Positions 25,511 through 33,433 of a stretch of 36,919 nucleotides of DNA are shown here, in pieces. The notes under the pieces are model-generated. The model saw only the letters and a list, made by a program, of their open reading frames with translations, was not told where the DNA came from and made no database searches. The first letter of the stretch is position 1; every line of letters starts with the position of its first letter. The position numbers and the translations under genes were made by a program. Origin of the DNA: an uncultured bacterium (GTDB lineage Bacteria > Bacillota > Clostridia > Lachnospirales > Lachnospiraceae); contig CAMSTY010000036.1 of NCBI GenBank assembly GCA_947063875.1, positions 1 through 36,919 of the forward strand, read 5' to 3'.

Positions 25511-26928
25511 TCTATACCTTCCCCCTCCTTTGCTTCCCTTTCCTCATCCCCCCACAACGTCCTTATCCGCACCTCTTTTGGCGTCTTCTTTTCTGCCGCC
25601 AGATAAATCCCCGGTTCGTGGCAAATGTCTTCCCCATACAGACATTCATACTCCGAAGCCTCCCCGGAAACCTTCTCTCCGGCCAGATACCGGACCCGGC
25701 TTCGTCCCAGCTGCCCCGCCAATTCCTCCAGAGGCCTTTTTTGATCTTCACACGTACAGATGCAGACACTGCCCAGGCGGTGGGCCATCTGCCAGAACTC
25801 CTCATAGGGGAAGGAAACCCGCTCCCCCCGATAGTCCAGCCGGGCCAGTTCCTCCAAGCATTTTGCTGCCGTCTCCGTCCCGATGCCTTCCTCATGGAAA
25901 GCGCTCCCGCCATTCTCCAAATCCGCTCCGATTCCCGGCACACAGAAAACGGCATCCCGCTCCCCATAAGCCGGAAGGATCAGCGCCACTCTGACCCGCC
26001 TTTCGGCCAGCTCCCGGATACAGGATGCCGCCAGACTGACCATCCGCTCCAGCGCCTGTTTCCGCAAAAACACCTCCCAGGCATCGCCTCCCCGGGAATC
26101 CTCCAGCTTTTTCACCAGCCGGAAGGAAAACAAATCCAGCACAAAGGTAATGCAGCCAGGAGTTACTGTCTCATAAATATTAGCCTCCATCCGCCCGCTG
26201 CCAGCCAAAAGCCGCCAGTTAATCCGCTTCATCGGATCTCCCGGAGCATAGGGCCGGCTGCCCTTCAGCAAGGTGACATCCTCCATCTGTCCTCGTTTTT
26301 CCGCCTCTGCCTCCTGGCTCATTTTCAAAAACGGCTGTACATTTACCGGCAGCAGCCGGGGATAAACGATCAGTTCCAAAGGCACGGGAAACGAATGCCG
26401 CCTCTGCCTGGCAGACAGCCCAAACCCGTCCCCTGCCAAAAGGACTGCCTCCGTAAGCCTAACCGTTCCCCGCCGGATTGTCTCCAGTTCCTCCCGCCAT
26501 TCGATCTCCTGCTGCCACAAAAGCCAGGCAAATCTCTGACGCACCGCCGCACGGGCCTTTTCCTCCCCTGGCGGTACATACCAGAACGTTTTCTCCTCCC
26601 CCGCCTGCCTCATCAAAGGCGTCTCCCCCATGGGAAAGATCACATCCAGCCAAACCAGCGGAAAAAAACTGTTATTCCGAACCCGCAGTTTCAGAGAAAG
26701 CCTTTCTCCTACGTGGCACGCTCCCTGCAGCAGCTCCAAAGACACCTTCACCCGCCGCAAAACGCGCCGGCTCCACAGCAAAGCGCCGCTGCATACAAAA
26801 GACATCAGAAAAAGAAACGCCGATACCCGCCATATCTGGAAATAATTGGTAACGACGGCAAAAAACAACAGAGTTATCACTCCCGGCACACTGGCAAACC
26901 AACTGCTTCTACTTTGCTTTTCTCCCAT
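25507..26928 (-). CDS. DUF58 domain protein
   Basis: This 473-aa protein has two N-terminal membrane helices (about residues 15-50), a beta-rich middle, and the DUF58 signature GSRPYAPGDPMKRINWRLLA (about residues 223-242). The part after it resembles a VWA-like fold (CITFVLDLFSF) but lacks a full MIDAS. DUF58 proteins nearly always sit beside a MoxR ATPase. The start at 26928 has AAGGAG and overlaps the MoxR gene by 20 bp. Confidence 0.87.
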   Translation of the reverse strand: MGEKQSRSSWFASVPGVITLLFFAVVTNYFQIWRVSAFLFLMSFVCSGALLWSRRVLRRVKVSLELLQGACHVGERLSLKLRVRNNSFFPLVWLDVIFPMGETPLMRQAGEEKTFWYVPPGEEKARAAVRQRFAWLLWQQEIEWREELETIRRGTVRLTEAVLLAGDGFGLSARQRRHSFPVPLELIVYPRLLPVNVQPFLKMSQEAEAEKRGQMEDVTLLKGSRPYAPGDPMKRINWRLLAGSGRMEANIYETVTPGCITFVLDLFSFRLVKKLEDSRGGDAWEVFLRKQALERMVSLAASCIRELAERRVRVALILPAYGERDAVFCVPGIGADLENGGSAFHEEGIGTETAAKCLEELARLDYRGERVSFPYEEFWQMAHRLGSVCICTCEDQKRPLEELAGQLGRSRVRYLAGEKVSGEASEYECLYGEDICHEPGIYLAAEKKTPKEVRIRTLWGDEEREAKEGEGID

Positions 26929-27880
26929 TGAACAACTCCTTCTTAGATGGCAAAACCTCTGTCTCTGCCAGAAGTTCTTCCAGAATCATCTCTGCCGTTT
27001 TTTTCTGGAAACGGGCCTCCGCCGTGATAATGACCCGATGGGACATCACCGGCAGCCAGATTTCCCGGATATCCTCCGGAATCACATAATCTCTCCCCTG
27101 CATGGCGGCATAGGCCTTGCTTCCCTGATACAGGCTCCGGGAGGCCCTGGGACTGGCGCCCTGCTTTAACCACGGGCTGGTTCTGGTCTTCTGCACCAGT
27201 TCCACTATATAGCGGCTGCACATCTCCGAAACCATCACCCTGGCCGCCTCCTCCCGCAACGCCAGAATCTGCCGGGGATCTGCCACCCCACGGATTTCCT
27301 CATAAGGTATCCCGGCCCCCAGATGCTCTAAAATCTCCACCTCTTCCTGCGCACTTGGGTATCCCATGGACAGACAGATGAAAAAACGGTCCATCTGTGC
27401 CGCCGGCAGCATGAAAGTACTCTCCCGCTCCACCGGATTCTGGGTCGCCAGCACCACAAAAGGCTGCGGCAGCGGCAATGTCGTCCCGTCAATCGTGGTC
27501 TGCCCCTCCTCCATGGCCTCCAAAAGCGCGGACTGAGTCCTGGGAATCGCCCGGTTAATCTCATCCGCCAGCAAAATGTTCGTATGCACAGGCCCCTTCA
27601 CCAGTTCAAATTCGCCCCGCTTCTGGTTAAAAACCGTCATTCCCACAATATCCGACGGCAGCAAATCCGGCGTGAACTGCAGACGCTTAAAGCTGCAGCC
27701 CAGCGCCAGAGACAGGGTCTTCACCAGTGTGGTCTTCCCGCTTCCCGGAAGATCATTCAAAAGCACATGGCCGCCGGAAAAAACAGCCATCAGAATCATA
27801 TCAATCTGCCGGCGCTTGCCCACAATAATCTTTTCCGTCTCCTGCTCCAAACGCTTGGTATAATCCGCAACAATCCCCAT
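26909..27880 (-). CDS. MoxR-family AAA+ ATPase
   Basis: This 323-aa AAA+ protein has Walker A LPGSGKTTLVK (about residue 45), Walker B LLADEINRA (about residue 103), sensor 1 ATQNPVE, and a C-terminal lid domain. MoxR ATPases are chaperone-like and help fold or insert metal into VWA-domain partners. I start it at the ATG at 27880 (AGGGGATACAGGT upstream; MGIVADYTKRLEQE), not at the longer open frame to 27955, which adds 25 residues without a domain. It is the first gene of a four-gene operon. A TATGAT at about 27970-27980 could be its -10 box. Confidence 0.92.
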   Translation of the reverse strand: MGIVADYTKRLEQETEKIIVGKRRQIDMILMAVFSGGHVLLNDLPGSGKTTLVKTLSLALGCSFKRLQFTPDLLPSDIVGMTVFNQKRGEFELVKGPVHTNILLADEINRAIPRTQSALLEAMEEGQTTIDGTTLPLPQPFVVLATQNPVERESTFMLPAAQMDRFFICLSMGYPSAQEEVEILEHLGAGIPYEEIRGVADPRQILALREEAARVMVSEMCSRYIVELVQKTRTSPWLKQGASPRASRSLYQGSKAYAAMQGRDYVIPEDIREIWLPVMSHRVIITAEARFQKKTAEMILEELLAETEVLPSKKELFNGRKAK

Positions 27881-28025
27881 ACCTGTATCCCCTTCCCCCA
27901 GCCAGCGATGTCCTGCCGCCCCAAACCCGCAAATTTTCCTGCAATCAGGCTCCACGGCCTTTCAACTCTTGTATCATATCATATTCCTTTGAAAAATAAC
28001 AGAAAAAACATTGTAAGTGTACATT

Positions 28026-29246
28026 TTAGGCCTGTTCTTCCCCCGCCTTATAATTATATACCGGCCGGATCACTCTCACAATATCCGCCGTCGGCCCAAT
28101 ATTCCTCACAATATCCTCCATCCCTTTATACGCCATGGGACACTCATCCAAAGTCCCTGCATTGACCGAGGTAGTGTAAATCCCCTTCATCTGCTTCTTA
28201 AACTCGGATACGGTCCATGTCTTCTTCGCCTGGGAGCGGGACATCAGCCGGCCGGCTCCGTGAGGCGCAGAATAATTCCATTCCTCATTTCCCTTTCCCA
28301 CGCAGATCAGGGAACCATCCCGCATATTGATCGGAATCAGAAGCTTTTCCCCTTTCCTGGCCGAGACAGCCCCCTTGCGCAGAATCATCGCCTCAGTGTC
28401 AATATAATTGTGGATGGTGGTAAATTCTTCCTCCACCTTCAGCTTCATTCCCCGGATCAGAATATCCATTATGGCCTTCCGGTTCAGCATCGCGTACCTT
28501 TGAACCAGTTTCATATCATGAATATAATCCTCCATCAGCGAACCGCTGCAATAGGCCAATGCCTTGGGGATTTTTGTACGCACCTGGTTTTTCATCTTCT
28601 TCAGCGCCCGCTGAATCTCTTTTTCTCTGCCCTCCGCCCGATATGCGGCAATCAACGCCTTTTGATCGGCTTTGGTATTTCCATTCAATTCCCGCCAGGC
28701 CTGCTCCTGATAGTAGCCTGCCACCTCCAGCCCCAGATGGCGGGACCCGGAATGAACCACCAGATAGAAACTGCCCTCCTCATCCTTATCGACCTCAATA
28801 AAATGGTTCCCGCCTCCCAGAGTCCCTAAAGACAGCGTCGCTCTCCCCAAATCCAGTCCCGCTTCCTTATGGCAGCGCAGCTGCCCCAGATCGATCTCCT
28901 CATTCAGCCGATGCGGCGTCTTTCGGATATCATAACCGGATGGAATCTTTTCATAAATCAGCTTATCCAGCTTTTCCAGTTCCAGATGAGGATTCTTCAC
29001 CCGGATCGCCTCCATCCCGCAGCCGATATCCACACCTACCAGATTCGGCACTACCGCATCCCGTATGGTCATCGTCGTCCCGATGGTGCATCCGGCGCCT
29101 GCATGGACATCCGGCATAATGCAGATCCGGGAATCCTTCGTAAATTCCTGGTCACACAAGATCCGAATCTGAGCCAGAGCGCTCTCTTCCACCACATCCG
29201 TATACACCCTTGCACTATTATAAAGCCCTGTTACTTCCTGATACAT
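28026..29246 (-). CDS. rtcB: RtcB-type RNA ligase
   Basis: This 406-aa protein shows the RtcB hallmarks: PDVHAGAGCTIGTT, GVDIGCGM (metal-binding Cys), LGTLGGGNHFIEV, VHSGSRHLG and APHGAGRLMSR, whose His takes the guanylate. RtcB joins 2',3'-cyclic phosphate or 3'-phosphate RNA ends to 5'-OH ends using GTP and Mn. In bacteria it is linked to repair of RNA cut by toxins or stress nucleases. The ATG has AGGAGG five bases upstream. It is cotranscribed with the Cys-rich small protein 9 bp upstream. No RtcR or archease gene is seen nearby. Confidence 0.93.
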   Translation of the reverse strand: MYQEVTGLYNSARVYTDVVEESALAQIRILCDQEFTKDSRICIMPDVHAGAGCTIGTTMTIRDAVVPNLVGVDIGCGMEAIRVKNPHLELEKLDKLIYEKIPSGYDIRKTPHRLNEEIDLGQLRCHKEAGLDLGRATLSLGTLGGGNHFIEVDKDEEGSFYLVVHSGSRHLGLEVAGYYQEQAWRELNGNTKADQKALIAAYRAEGREKEIQRALKKMKNQVRTKIPKALAYCSGSLMEDYIHDMKLVQRYAMLNRKAIMDILIRGMKLKVEEEFTTIHNYIDTEAMILRKGAVSARKGEKLLIPINMRDGSLICVGKGNEEWNYSAPHGAGRLMSRSQAKKTWTVSEFKKQMKGIYTTSVNAGTLDECPMAYKGMEDIVRNIGPTADIVRVIRPVYNYKAGEEQA

Positions 29247-29255
29247 TCCTTCCTC

Positions 29256-29435
29256 CTACTCTTCCCTGAAAATCTTTTGCAGCTTTTCCTTCTTCTTATT
29301 CTTATGACGAATCCGCGCCCGCGGAACATATTTATCACATCTCTGGCAATAATGCCTATGAGAGGCCTCCCGGCCCTTTTTACACTGCCCGGCCGCCACA
29401 TAATACATGCAAACCGTTTCCCGATCACGTGCCAT
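29256..29435 (-). CDS. Small Cys-rich basic protein upstream of rtcB
   Basis: This 59-aa protein has a probable zinc site (Cys at 9 and 17, then CQRC at about 29-32, with His nearby) and a very basic tail (RHKNKKKEKLQK). The start at 29435 is fixed by AGGAGGAGTGTT just before the ATG. Only 9 bp separate it from rtcB, so it is the first gene of that operon. A basic zinc protein next to an RNA ligase could bind RNA or guide the ligase, but that is inference. Confidence 0.75.
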   Translation of the reverse strand: MARDRETVCMYYVAAGQCKKGREASHRHYCQRCDKYVPRARIRHKNKKKEKLQKIFREE

Positions 29436-29538
29436 AACACTCCTCCTGAATCTCTCTTTGCTTCTTCCCCCGGCAGATCGGCCCATACAAAAAAGCCCAC
29501 CCATTCCGGCACTCAGCCAGAATCGATCGGCTCCTTAT

Positions 29539-29782
29539 CTACAGCTTTTCCCTGATCTCTGACGGTACATAAATGTAAATCTTATCATGTCCGTCCAACA
29601 GAGGCAGCATACTATCATTCAAACAGCAAAGAAAACGAACCTGCCGAAAACTCCCGCAGCTATCGTCAAATATCCGCTCTCCACCAGAAAAGACTCCTGT
29701 CTGAAACACCTCGCCCCGTCATCCCCGGAACATGACTCCCTATGAAGTTTTCAAATAAAAAACAAAATGTATCGCGTTTCAT
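29539..29782 (-). pseudogene. Small gene interrupted by a frameshift in a G4 run
   Basis: An ATG at 29782 with AAAGGAGG at ideal spacing opens a frame that ends after 38 codons (29666). If one base of the GGGG at 29714-29717 is left out, the frame runs on to a TAG at 29539-29541. The product would be an 80-aa protein with protein-like composition (ending GHDKIYIYVPSEIREKL). The total length is 81 codons plus one base. So it is a recently broken gene, a sequencing error, or a +1 frameshifting gene. I do not recognise the family. A promoter is proposed at 29916-29945. Confidence 0.5.
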
Positions 29783-29915
29783 GACAATCCTCCTTTCTGC
29801 ACTCTGCCATATCACATTTTCAGTGTCACTTTCGGATACCCGGTAAAAACTCAGATACCCGCACATACCACCGCCTGCCAGGATGCTCATCCACAGGCAT
29901 ATCGATATATTTTCA

Positions 29916-29945
29916 TTTATACCATAGATTGCCCGCCAACGTAAA
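29916..29945 (-). promoter_or_regulatory. Possible promoter for the interrupted small gene
   Basis: TTTACG, 18 bp, TATAAA on the minus strand, about 135 bp before the ATG at 29782. The -35 is weak. The rest of the 29946-30085 gap is AT-rich with two scattered TTCTTACAA copies; I see no gene there. Confidence 0.4.
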
Positions 29946-30085
29946 GAACCGATCCCTTACATTATCCTTACCACTTTCTTACAAGTTACGGTTCACAGGC
30001 AGTTCTTACAACACTACTATCCTCACCATATTCATCACATAATACACCTATCCGATTTTCAAAATCTATCAAAAACCCTTCTCAC

Positions 30086-30142
30086 GATACAATTCTGATA
30101 CAACTTTGAGACCTTTTTGATACCATTCTCCCTTACTATAAA
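30086..30142 (+). promoter_or_regulatory. Four 11-bp direct repeats at the VIT-VWA promoter
   Basis: GATACAATTCT, GATACAACTTT, GAGACCTTTTT and GATACCATTCT run head to tail from 30086 to 30129 without gaps. Seven bases later comes TATAAA (30137-30142), a likely -10 box, so the last repeat covers the -35 position. An 11-bp period places each copy on the same face of DNA. This is the layout used by PhoB/OmpR-type activators that replace a weak -35. Confidence 0.65.
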
Positions 30143-30247
30143 TACAAGAGACTTCTGCCGCCCGGGGGCCGCCAAGAACCCATCCGATACGGCATCCAGC
30201 TTCATGTAACCACCAGAAACATCCATTACAGAAAAGAGGTCACACCC

Positions 30248-32311
30248 ATGAAAAGAAAAAAGAAAATCAACTGGCTCTGTATCACACTGACGTTTTTGTT
30301 CCTCCTTGCCTGTCCTGCCGCCGCTTACGGCGAGGAAGGTGACGCCAATGACCGGGAAGCAACTCTGGCCCCCTATTTTGTCATCGAGGACAGCGACCCC
30401 TCTGTCGATTCCTTTCCCCTGAAAGAAACCGACGTTTCCACCACCATCAACGGCATTATCGCCGAAACCTTCGTCACCCAGACCTACGCCAATGAAGGGG
30501 AACGTCCGATCAATGCCCGCTACCTCTTTCCGGCCTCTGACAACGTCTCCATTCATGGCATGAAAATGCAGATCGGGGATCAGGTCATCACTGCCCAGAT
30601 CCAGGAAAGGGAGGAGGCAAAAAAAACCTTTGAGGCTGCCAAAAGCGAAGGGAAAAGCGCTTCCCTGCTGGAGCAGCAGCGGCCCAACGTCTTTTCCATG
30701 GATGTGGCTAACATTATGCCGGGCGATACGGTCCGCATTGAACTCCACTACACAGAGATGGTCCTCTCCACGGAAGGCATCTATGAGTTCGTATTTCCAA
30801 CCGTAGTCGGCCCCCGCTATGCCAGCTCCGCTCCCGGAACTGTTGAAAATGCAGAAGATTCCCAGGATGGCCCAGGCATTGAGAAGGAACCGGAAGATTC
30901 CTGGATATCCAATCCCTACCTGAAAGAGGGAAAGACTCCTCCCGGAAAATACAATATCAAGGTCAGCCTTTCCACCGGTGTCCCGATCACCCATATCAGC
31001 TGCAAATCTCATGACGTCCAGATAGAAAAAAGCAGCGAGAGCAAGGCACAGATCACCCTGGCAAACCCGCAGGACTACGCCGGCAACCGGGATTTTATCC
31101 TGAGTTATCAGCTGACGGGAGAGGAAATCAGCTGCGGGCTGATGCTTGACTCAGACGAGGAAGAAAATTATTTCATGCTGATGGTACAACCGCCAGAACG
31201 CTATACCCCTGACCAGCTGCCGCCCCGGGAATATATCTTTATTTTGGATGTTTCCGGTTCCATGTACGGCTATCCTCTCGATACTGCCAAGGATTTAATC
31301 CGGGATTTGGTTTCCGGCTTAAAGGAGACGGACCGCTTCAACCTGCTGCTCTTTTCCAACGCGTCGCTGAAGATGTCTCCGGATTCTCTGCCGGCTACTA
31401 AAGAAAATATTCAAACGGCTCTTGACCTGATCGACCAGGAAAGCGGCGGAGGCGGAACGGAACTGGCTCCAGCCCTCAAAGACGCCCTCTCCATTCCCAT
31501 GCAGGGGAATTTCTCCCGCAGTATCATTACCATCACTGACGGTTACATTTCCGGAGAGAAAGAAATTTTTGAGATCATTCAAAAAAATCTCAGCAATACC
31601 AATTTCTTCTCCTTTGGTATCGGTGACTCTGTCAATCGCTACCTGATCAATGGAATTGCCAAAGCAGGACAAGGAGAAGCCTTTATTGTAACGGATCAGG
31701 AGGATGGCTCCAAAACGGCAGAACAATTCCGCACTTATGTCCAGGCGCCGCTGCTGACTAATGTCCAGGTAAGCTATGAGGGTTTCGATGCCTATGAGGT
31801 CGAACCCCCTGTCATTCCTACCCTCTTTGCCCGCCGTCCTCTTGTGTTGTTCGGGAAGTGGCGGGGAGAGCCGTCTGGCACCATTCGCATCACCGGCAAA
31901 TCGGGAGACCAGGATTATGTCAAGGAAATTGATGTCTCCGCCTTGGAGCCATCCACAGACAATCAGGCCATCCGCTATCTGTGGGCCCGCAAAAAAATAG
32001 AACGGCTGACGGATTACGGCTCCCAGAGCACAGACTCACCGCTCACGAAAAAAACAGTCACCTCCCTTGGACTTAAATACAGCATGATGACTCCCTATAC
32101 CTCCTTTGTGGCAGTGACGGAAACCGTCCGCAATCCGGAGGGAGACGCCAGCGATGTCACGCAGCCATCCGCATTGCCGCTGCATGTGTCCAGCCTGGCA
32201 GTGGGAGGCTATACCACCGGCTCGGAGCCTGGCGCCTGGCTGCTCCTTATGGGAGTGATGCTTGTGATATTGATTATGGCCTTCCGGCGCAAAGCATTTC
32301 TTCGCAGTTAA
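30248..32311 (+). CDS. VIT-VWA surface protein with PEP-CTERM-like sorting tail
   Basis: This 687-aa exported protein has a signal peptide (residues 1-27, ending AAAYG), a VIT domain of about residues 40-165 (TTINGIIAETFVTQTYANEG; EREEAKKTFEAAKSEGK), and a VWA domain of about residues 325-500 with an intact MIDAS start DVSGSM. It shares this layout with inter-alpha-trypsin inhibitor heavy chains. The C-terminus has SEPGAW (659-664), a membrane helix, and RRK (680-682). This is the three-part layout of exosortase substrates (PEP-CTERM), and an exosortase-like gene follows 62 bp later. It is probably a metal-dependent adhesion protein held at the surface. Confidence 0.87.
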   Translation: MKRKKKINWLCITLTFLFLLACPAAAYGEEGDANDREATLAPYFVIEDSDPSVDSFPLKETDVSTTINGIIAETFVTQTYANEGERPINARYLFPASDNVSIHGMKMQIGDQVITAQIQEREEAKKTFEAAKSEGKSASLLEQQRPNVFSMDVANIMPGDTVRIELHYTEMVLSTEGIYEFVFPTVVGPRYASSAPGTVENAEDSQDGPGIEKEPEDSWISNPYLKEGKTPPGKYNIKVSLSTGVPITHISCKSHDVQIEKSSESKAQITLANPQDYAGNRDFILSYQLTGEEISCGLMLDSDEEENYFMLMVQPPERYTPDQLPPREYIFILDVSGSMYGYPLDTAKDLIRDLVSGLKETDRFNLLLFSNASLKMSPDSLPATKENIQTALDLIDQESGGGGTELAPALKDALSIPMQGNFSRSIITITDGYISGEKEIFEIIQKNLSNTNFFSFGIGDSVNRYLINGIAKAGQGEAFIVTDQEDGSKTAEQFRTYVQAPLLTNVQVSYEGFDAYEVEPPVIPTLFARRPLVLFGKWRGEPSGTIRITGKSGDQDYVKEIDVSALEPSTDNQAIRYLWARKKIERLTDYGSQSTDSPLTKKTVTSLGLKYSMMTPYTSFVAVTETVRNPEGDASDVTQPSALPLHVSSLAVGGYTTGSEPGAWLLLMGVMLVILIMAFRRKAFLRS

Positions 32312-32373
32312 GAACCGCAACAGCTGACGAGAAAAAACACATACCAATACTGACAATACCAGGAGGAACCATC

Positions 32374-33237
32374 ATGTCCAGACGCAAAAAAAACTTTTTC
32401 AGACTCCATGGCTTCACCTGCCTGGCAGGATTGTCCCTCCTGCTGGCAATGAAATATTACTATAGCCAGGCTGACTGTGACGGGCTGCTGTGGATTCTGG
32501 CTCCCACAGCCTGGTGGGTACAGATCCTGTCCGGAATTCCCTTTGAATATCTTCCCCATGCAGGATATGTCAGCCACTCGTTTCGTTTTTTGATCGCCGC
32601 TTCCTGCTCCGGTGTTCAATTCTGGATCATTGCTGCCGCTCTTCTGCTCTTTTCATTCCTCCCCGGGTTCCGGACCCGGAGGGGAGGCTTTGCCTGGCTG
32701 GCCGTAAGCTTTATCAGTTCCTATTTCTTTACTGTTCTTGTCAATGGCTTTCGGATTCTGGTTTCCCTCTATCTGCCGGTTTATCTCTCGGAAACCGGTT
32801 TTTTTGAAACCTCGGCGGGATGGATGTCCCCGGACCGGCTTCATATCATCATCGGGGTCACGGTATATTTTGGTTCCCTTCTGATGCTGTTTTTTATTAC
32901 GGAATCTTTGTTTCAAAGGTCCGGATGGAGCCTTTCCCATCCCTCTCCCGCTCCGGCTTCAGGCAGGGCTGCCTATTCCTTTTGTGCCATTGAGCCGGAC
33001 AAGTGCTTTGTCAGCTTTTCCCAGCAGCTGCTATGGAATCTGCGCTGGCTTTTGCCTGCCTTCTGGTATCTCGCGATTGTGCTGGGACTTCCCCTTCTCA
33101 ATCGCGCCTACCAGCAAAATCATCAGGCTTTTATTGAATATGCGCTCACGATTTTGCCTGTTTGCATCATTCTGCTGGCCTTGATCTTTGTATTCCGGCT
33201 GACCACAAAGGCTGTTTTTCAAAAATTATTTTTTTAG
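32374..33237 (+). CDS. Exosortase-family transpeptidase/protease
   Basis: This 287-aa protein has about seven to eight membrane helices. The exosortase triad is present: Cys78 in AASCSG, Arg127 in VNGFRI, and His157 in RLHIIIGVTVYFG. Exosortases and archaeosortases cut C-terminal sorting signals such as PEP-CTERM and probably transfer the protein to a lipid or sugar. It may belong to the XrtK group, from memory only. The start has CAGGAGG. It follows its presumed single substrate. No exopolysaccharide genes, the usual company of exosortases, are seen in the window. Confidence 0.83.
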   Translation: MSRRKKNFFRLHGFTCLAGLSLLLAMKYYYSQADCDGLLWILAPTAWWVQILSGIPFEYLPHAGYVSHSFRFLIAASCSGVQFWIIAAALLLFSFLPGFRTRRGGFAWLAVSFISSYFFTVLVNGFRILVSLYLPVYLSETGFFETSAGWMSPDRLHIIIGVTVYFGSLLMLFFITESLFQRSGWSLSHPSPAPASGRAAYSFCAIEPDKCFVSFSQQLLWNLRWLLPAFWYLAIVLGLPLLNRAYQQNHQAFIEYALTILPVCIILLALIFVFRLTTKAVFQKLFF

Positions 33238-33318
33238 CCACTCACTGCCTGCCACTCGGCGTCCCGCCAGTAAAGATATAACAGGTATACAGACAAAAGC
33301 ATATTTGCTGCAATATTA

Positions 33319-33356
33319 TTGAATTTTTTTATCATTTATAGTAAAATTTACTATAA
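33319..33356 (+). promoter_or_regulatory. cooS promoter with overlapping palindromic operator
   Basis: TTGAAT (33319-33324), 17 bp, TAAAAT (33342-33347) is a good promoter. A perfect palindrome covers the -10 box: 10-bp arms TTATAGTAAA and TTTACTATAA around a central A (33336-33356). A dimeric regulator bound here would block transcription. It does not match the FNR, Rex, PerR or CIRCE patterns I know. Confidence 0.7.
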
Positions 33357-33368
33357 CAAAACCGTCAG

Positions 33369-33413
33369 GCGTGCCGACAGGAAGCTTCGCCACAGAAGCA
33401 TCCCCCGGCACGC
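33369..33413 (+). promoter_or_regulatory. Nested hairpin in the cooS leader
   Basis: GCGTGCCG (33369-33376) pairs exactly with CGGCACGC (33406-33413). Inside, GCTTC and GAAGC (33384-33388 and 33395-33399) form a second stem. The structure ends 8 bases before the ribosome-binding site AAGGAGG. It could control translation or stabilise the message; it is not followed by a T-run, so it is not a terminator. Confidence 0.55.
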
Positions 33414-33433
33414 TCCAGCAAGGAGGTACAACA

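Noticed and set aside
22421..25606. Two long plus-strand open frames (about 509 and 515 codons) opposite the helicase and the membrane protein genes.
   Set aside because: They are antisense to genes with clear domain motifs, have low-complexity His/Pro/Gln-rich translations, and no domain. Their length comes from the codon bias of the real genes.
25618..26931. A 437-codon plus-strand frame opposite the DUF58 gene.
   Set aside because: Gln/Pro/Leu/His-rich composition typical of an antisense shadow; no ribosome-binding site.
30059..31012. A 317-codon minus-strand frame opposite the start of the VIT-VWA gene.
   Set aside because: It overlaps a gene with signal peptide and domain motifs and would run through the repeat array and promoter.
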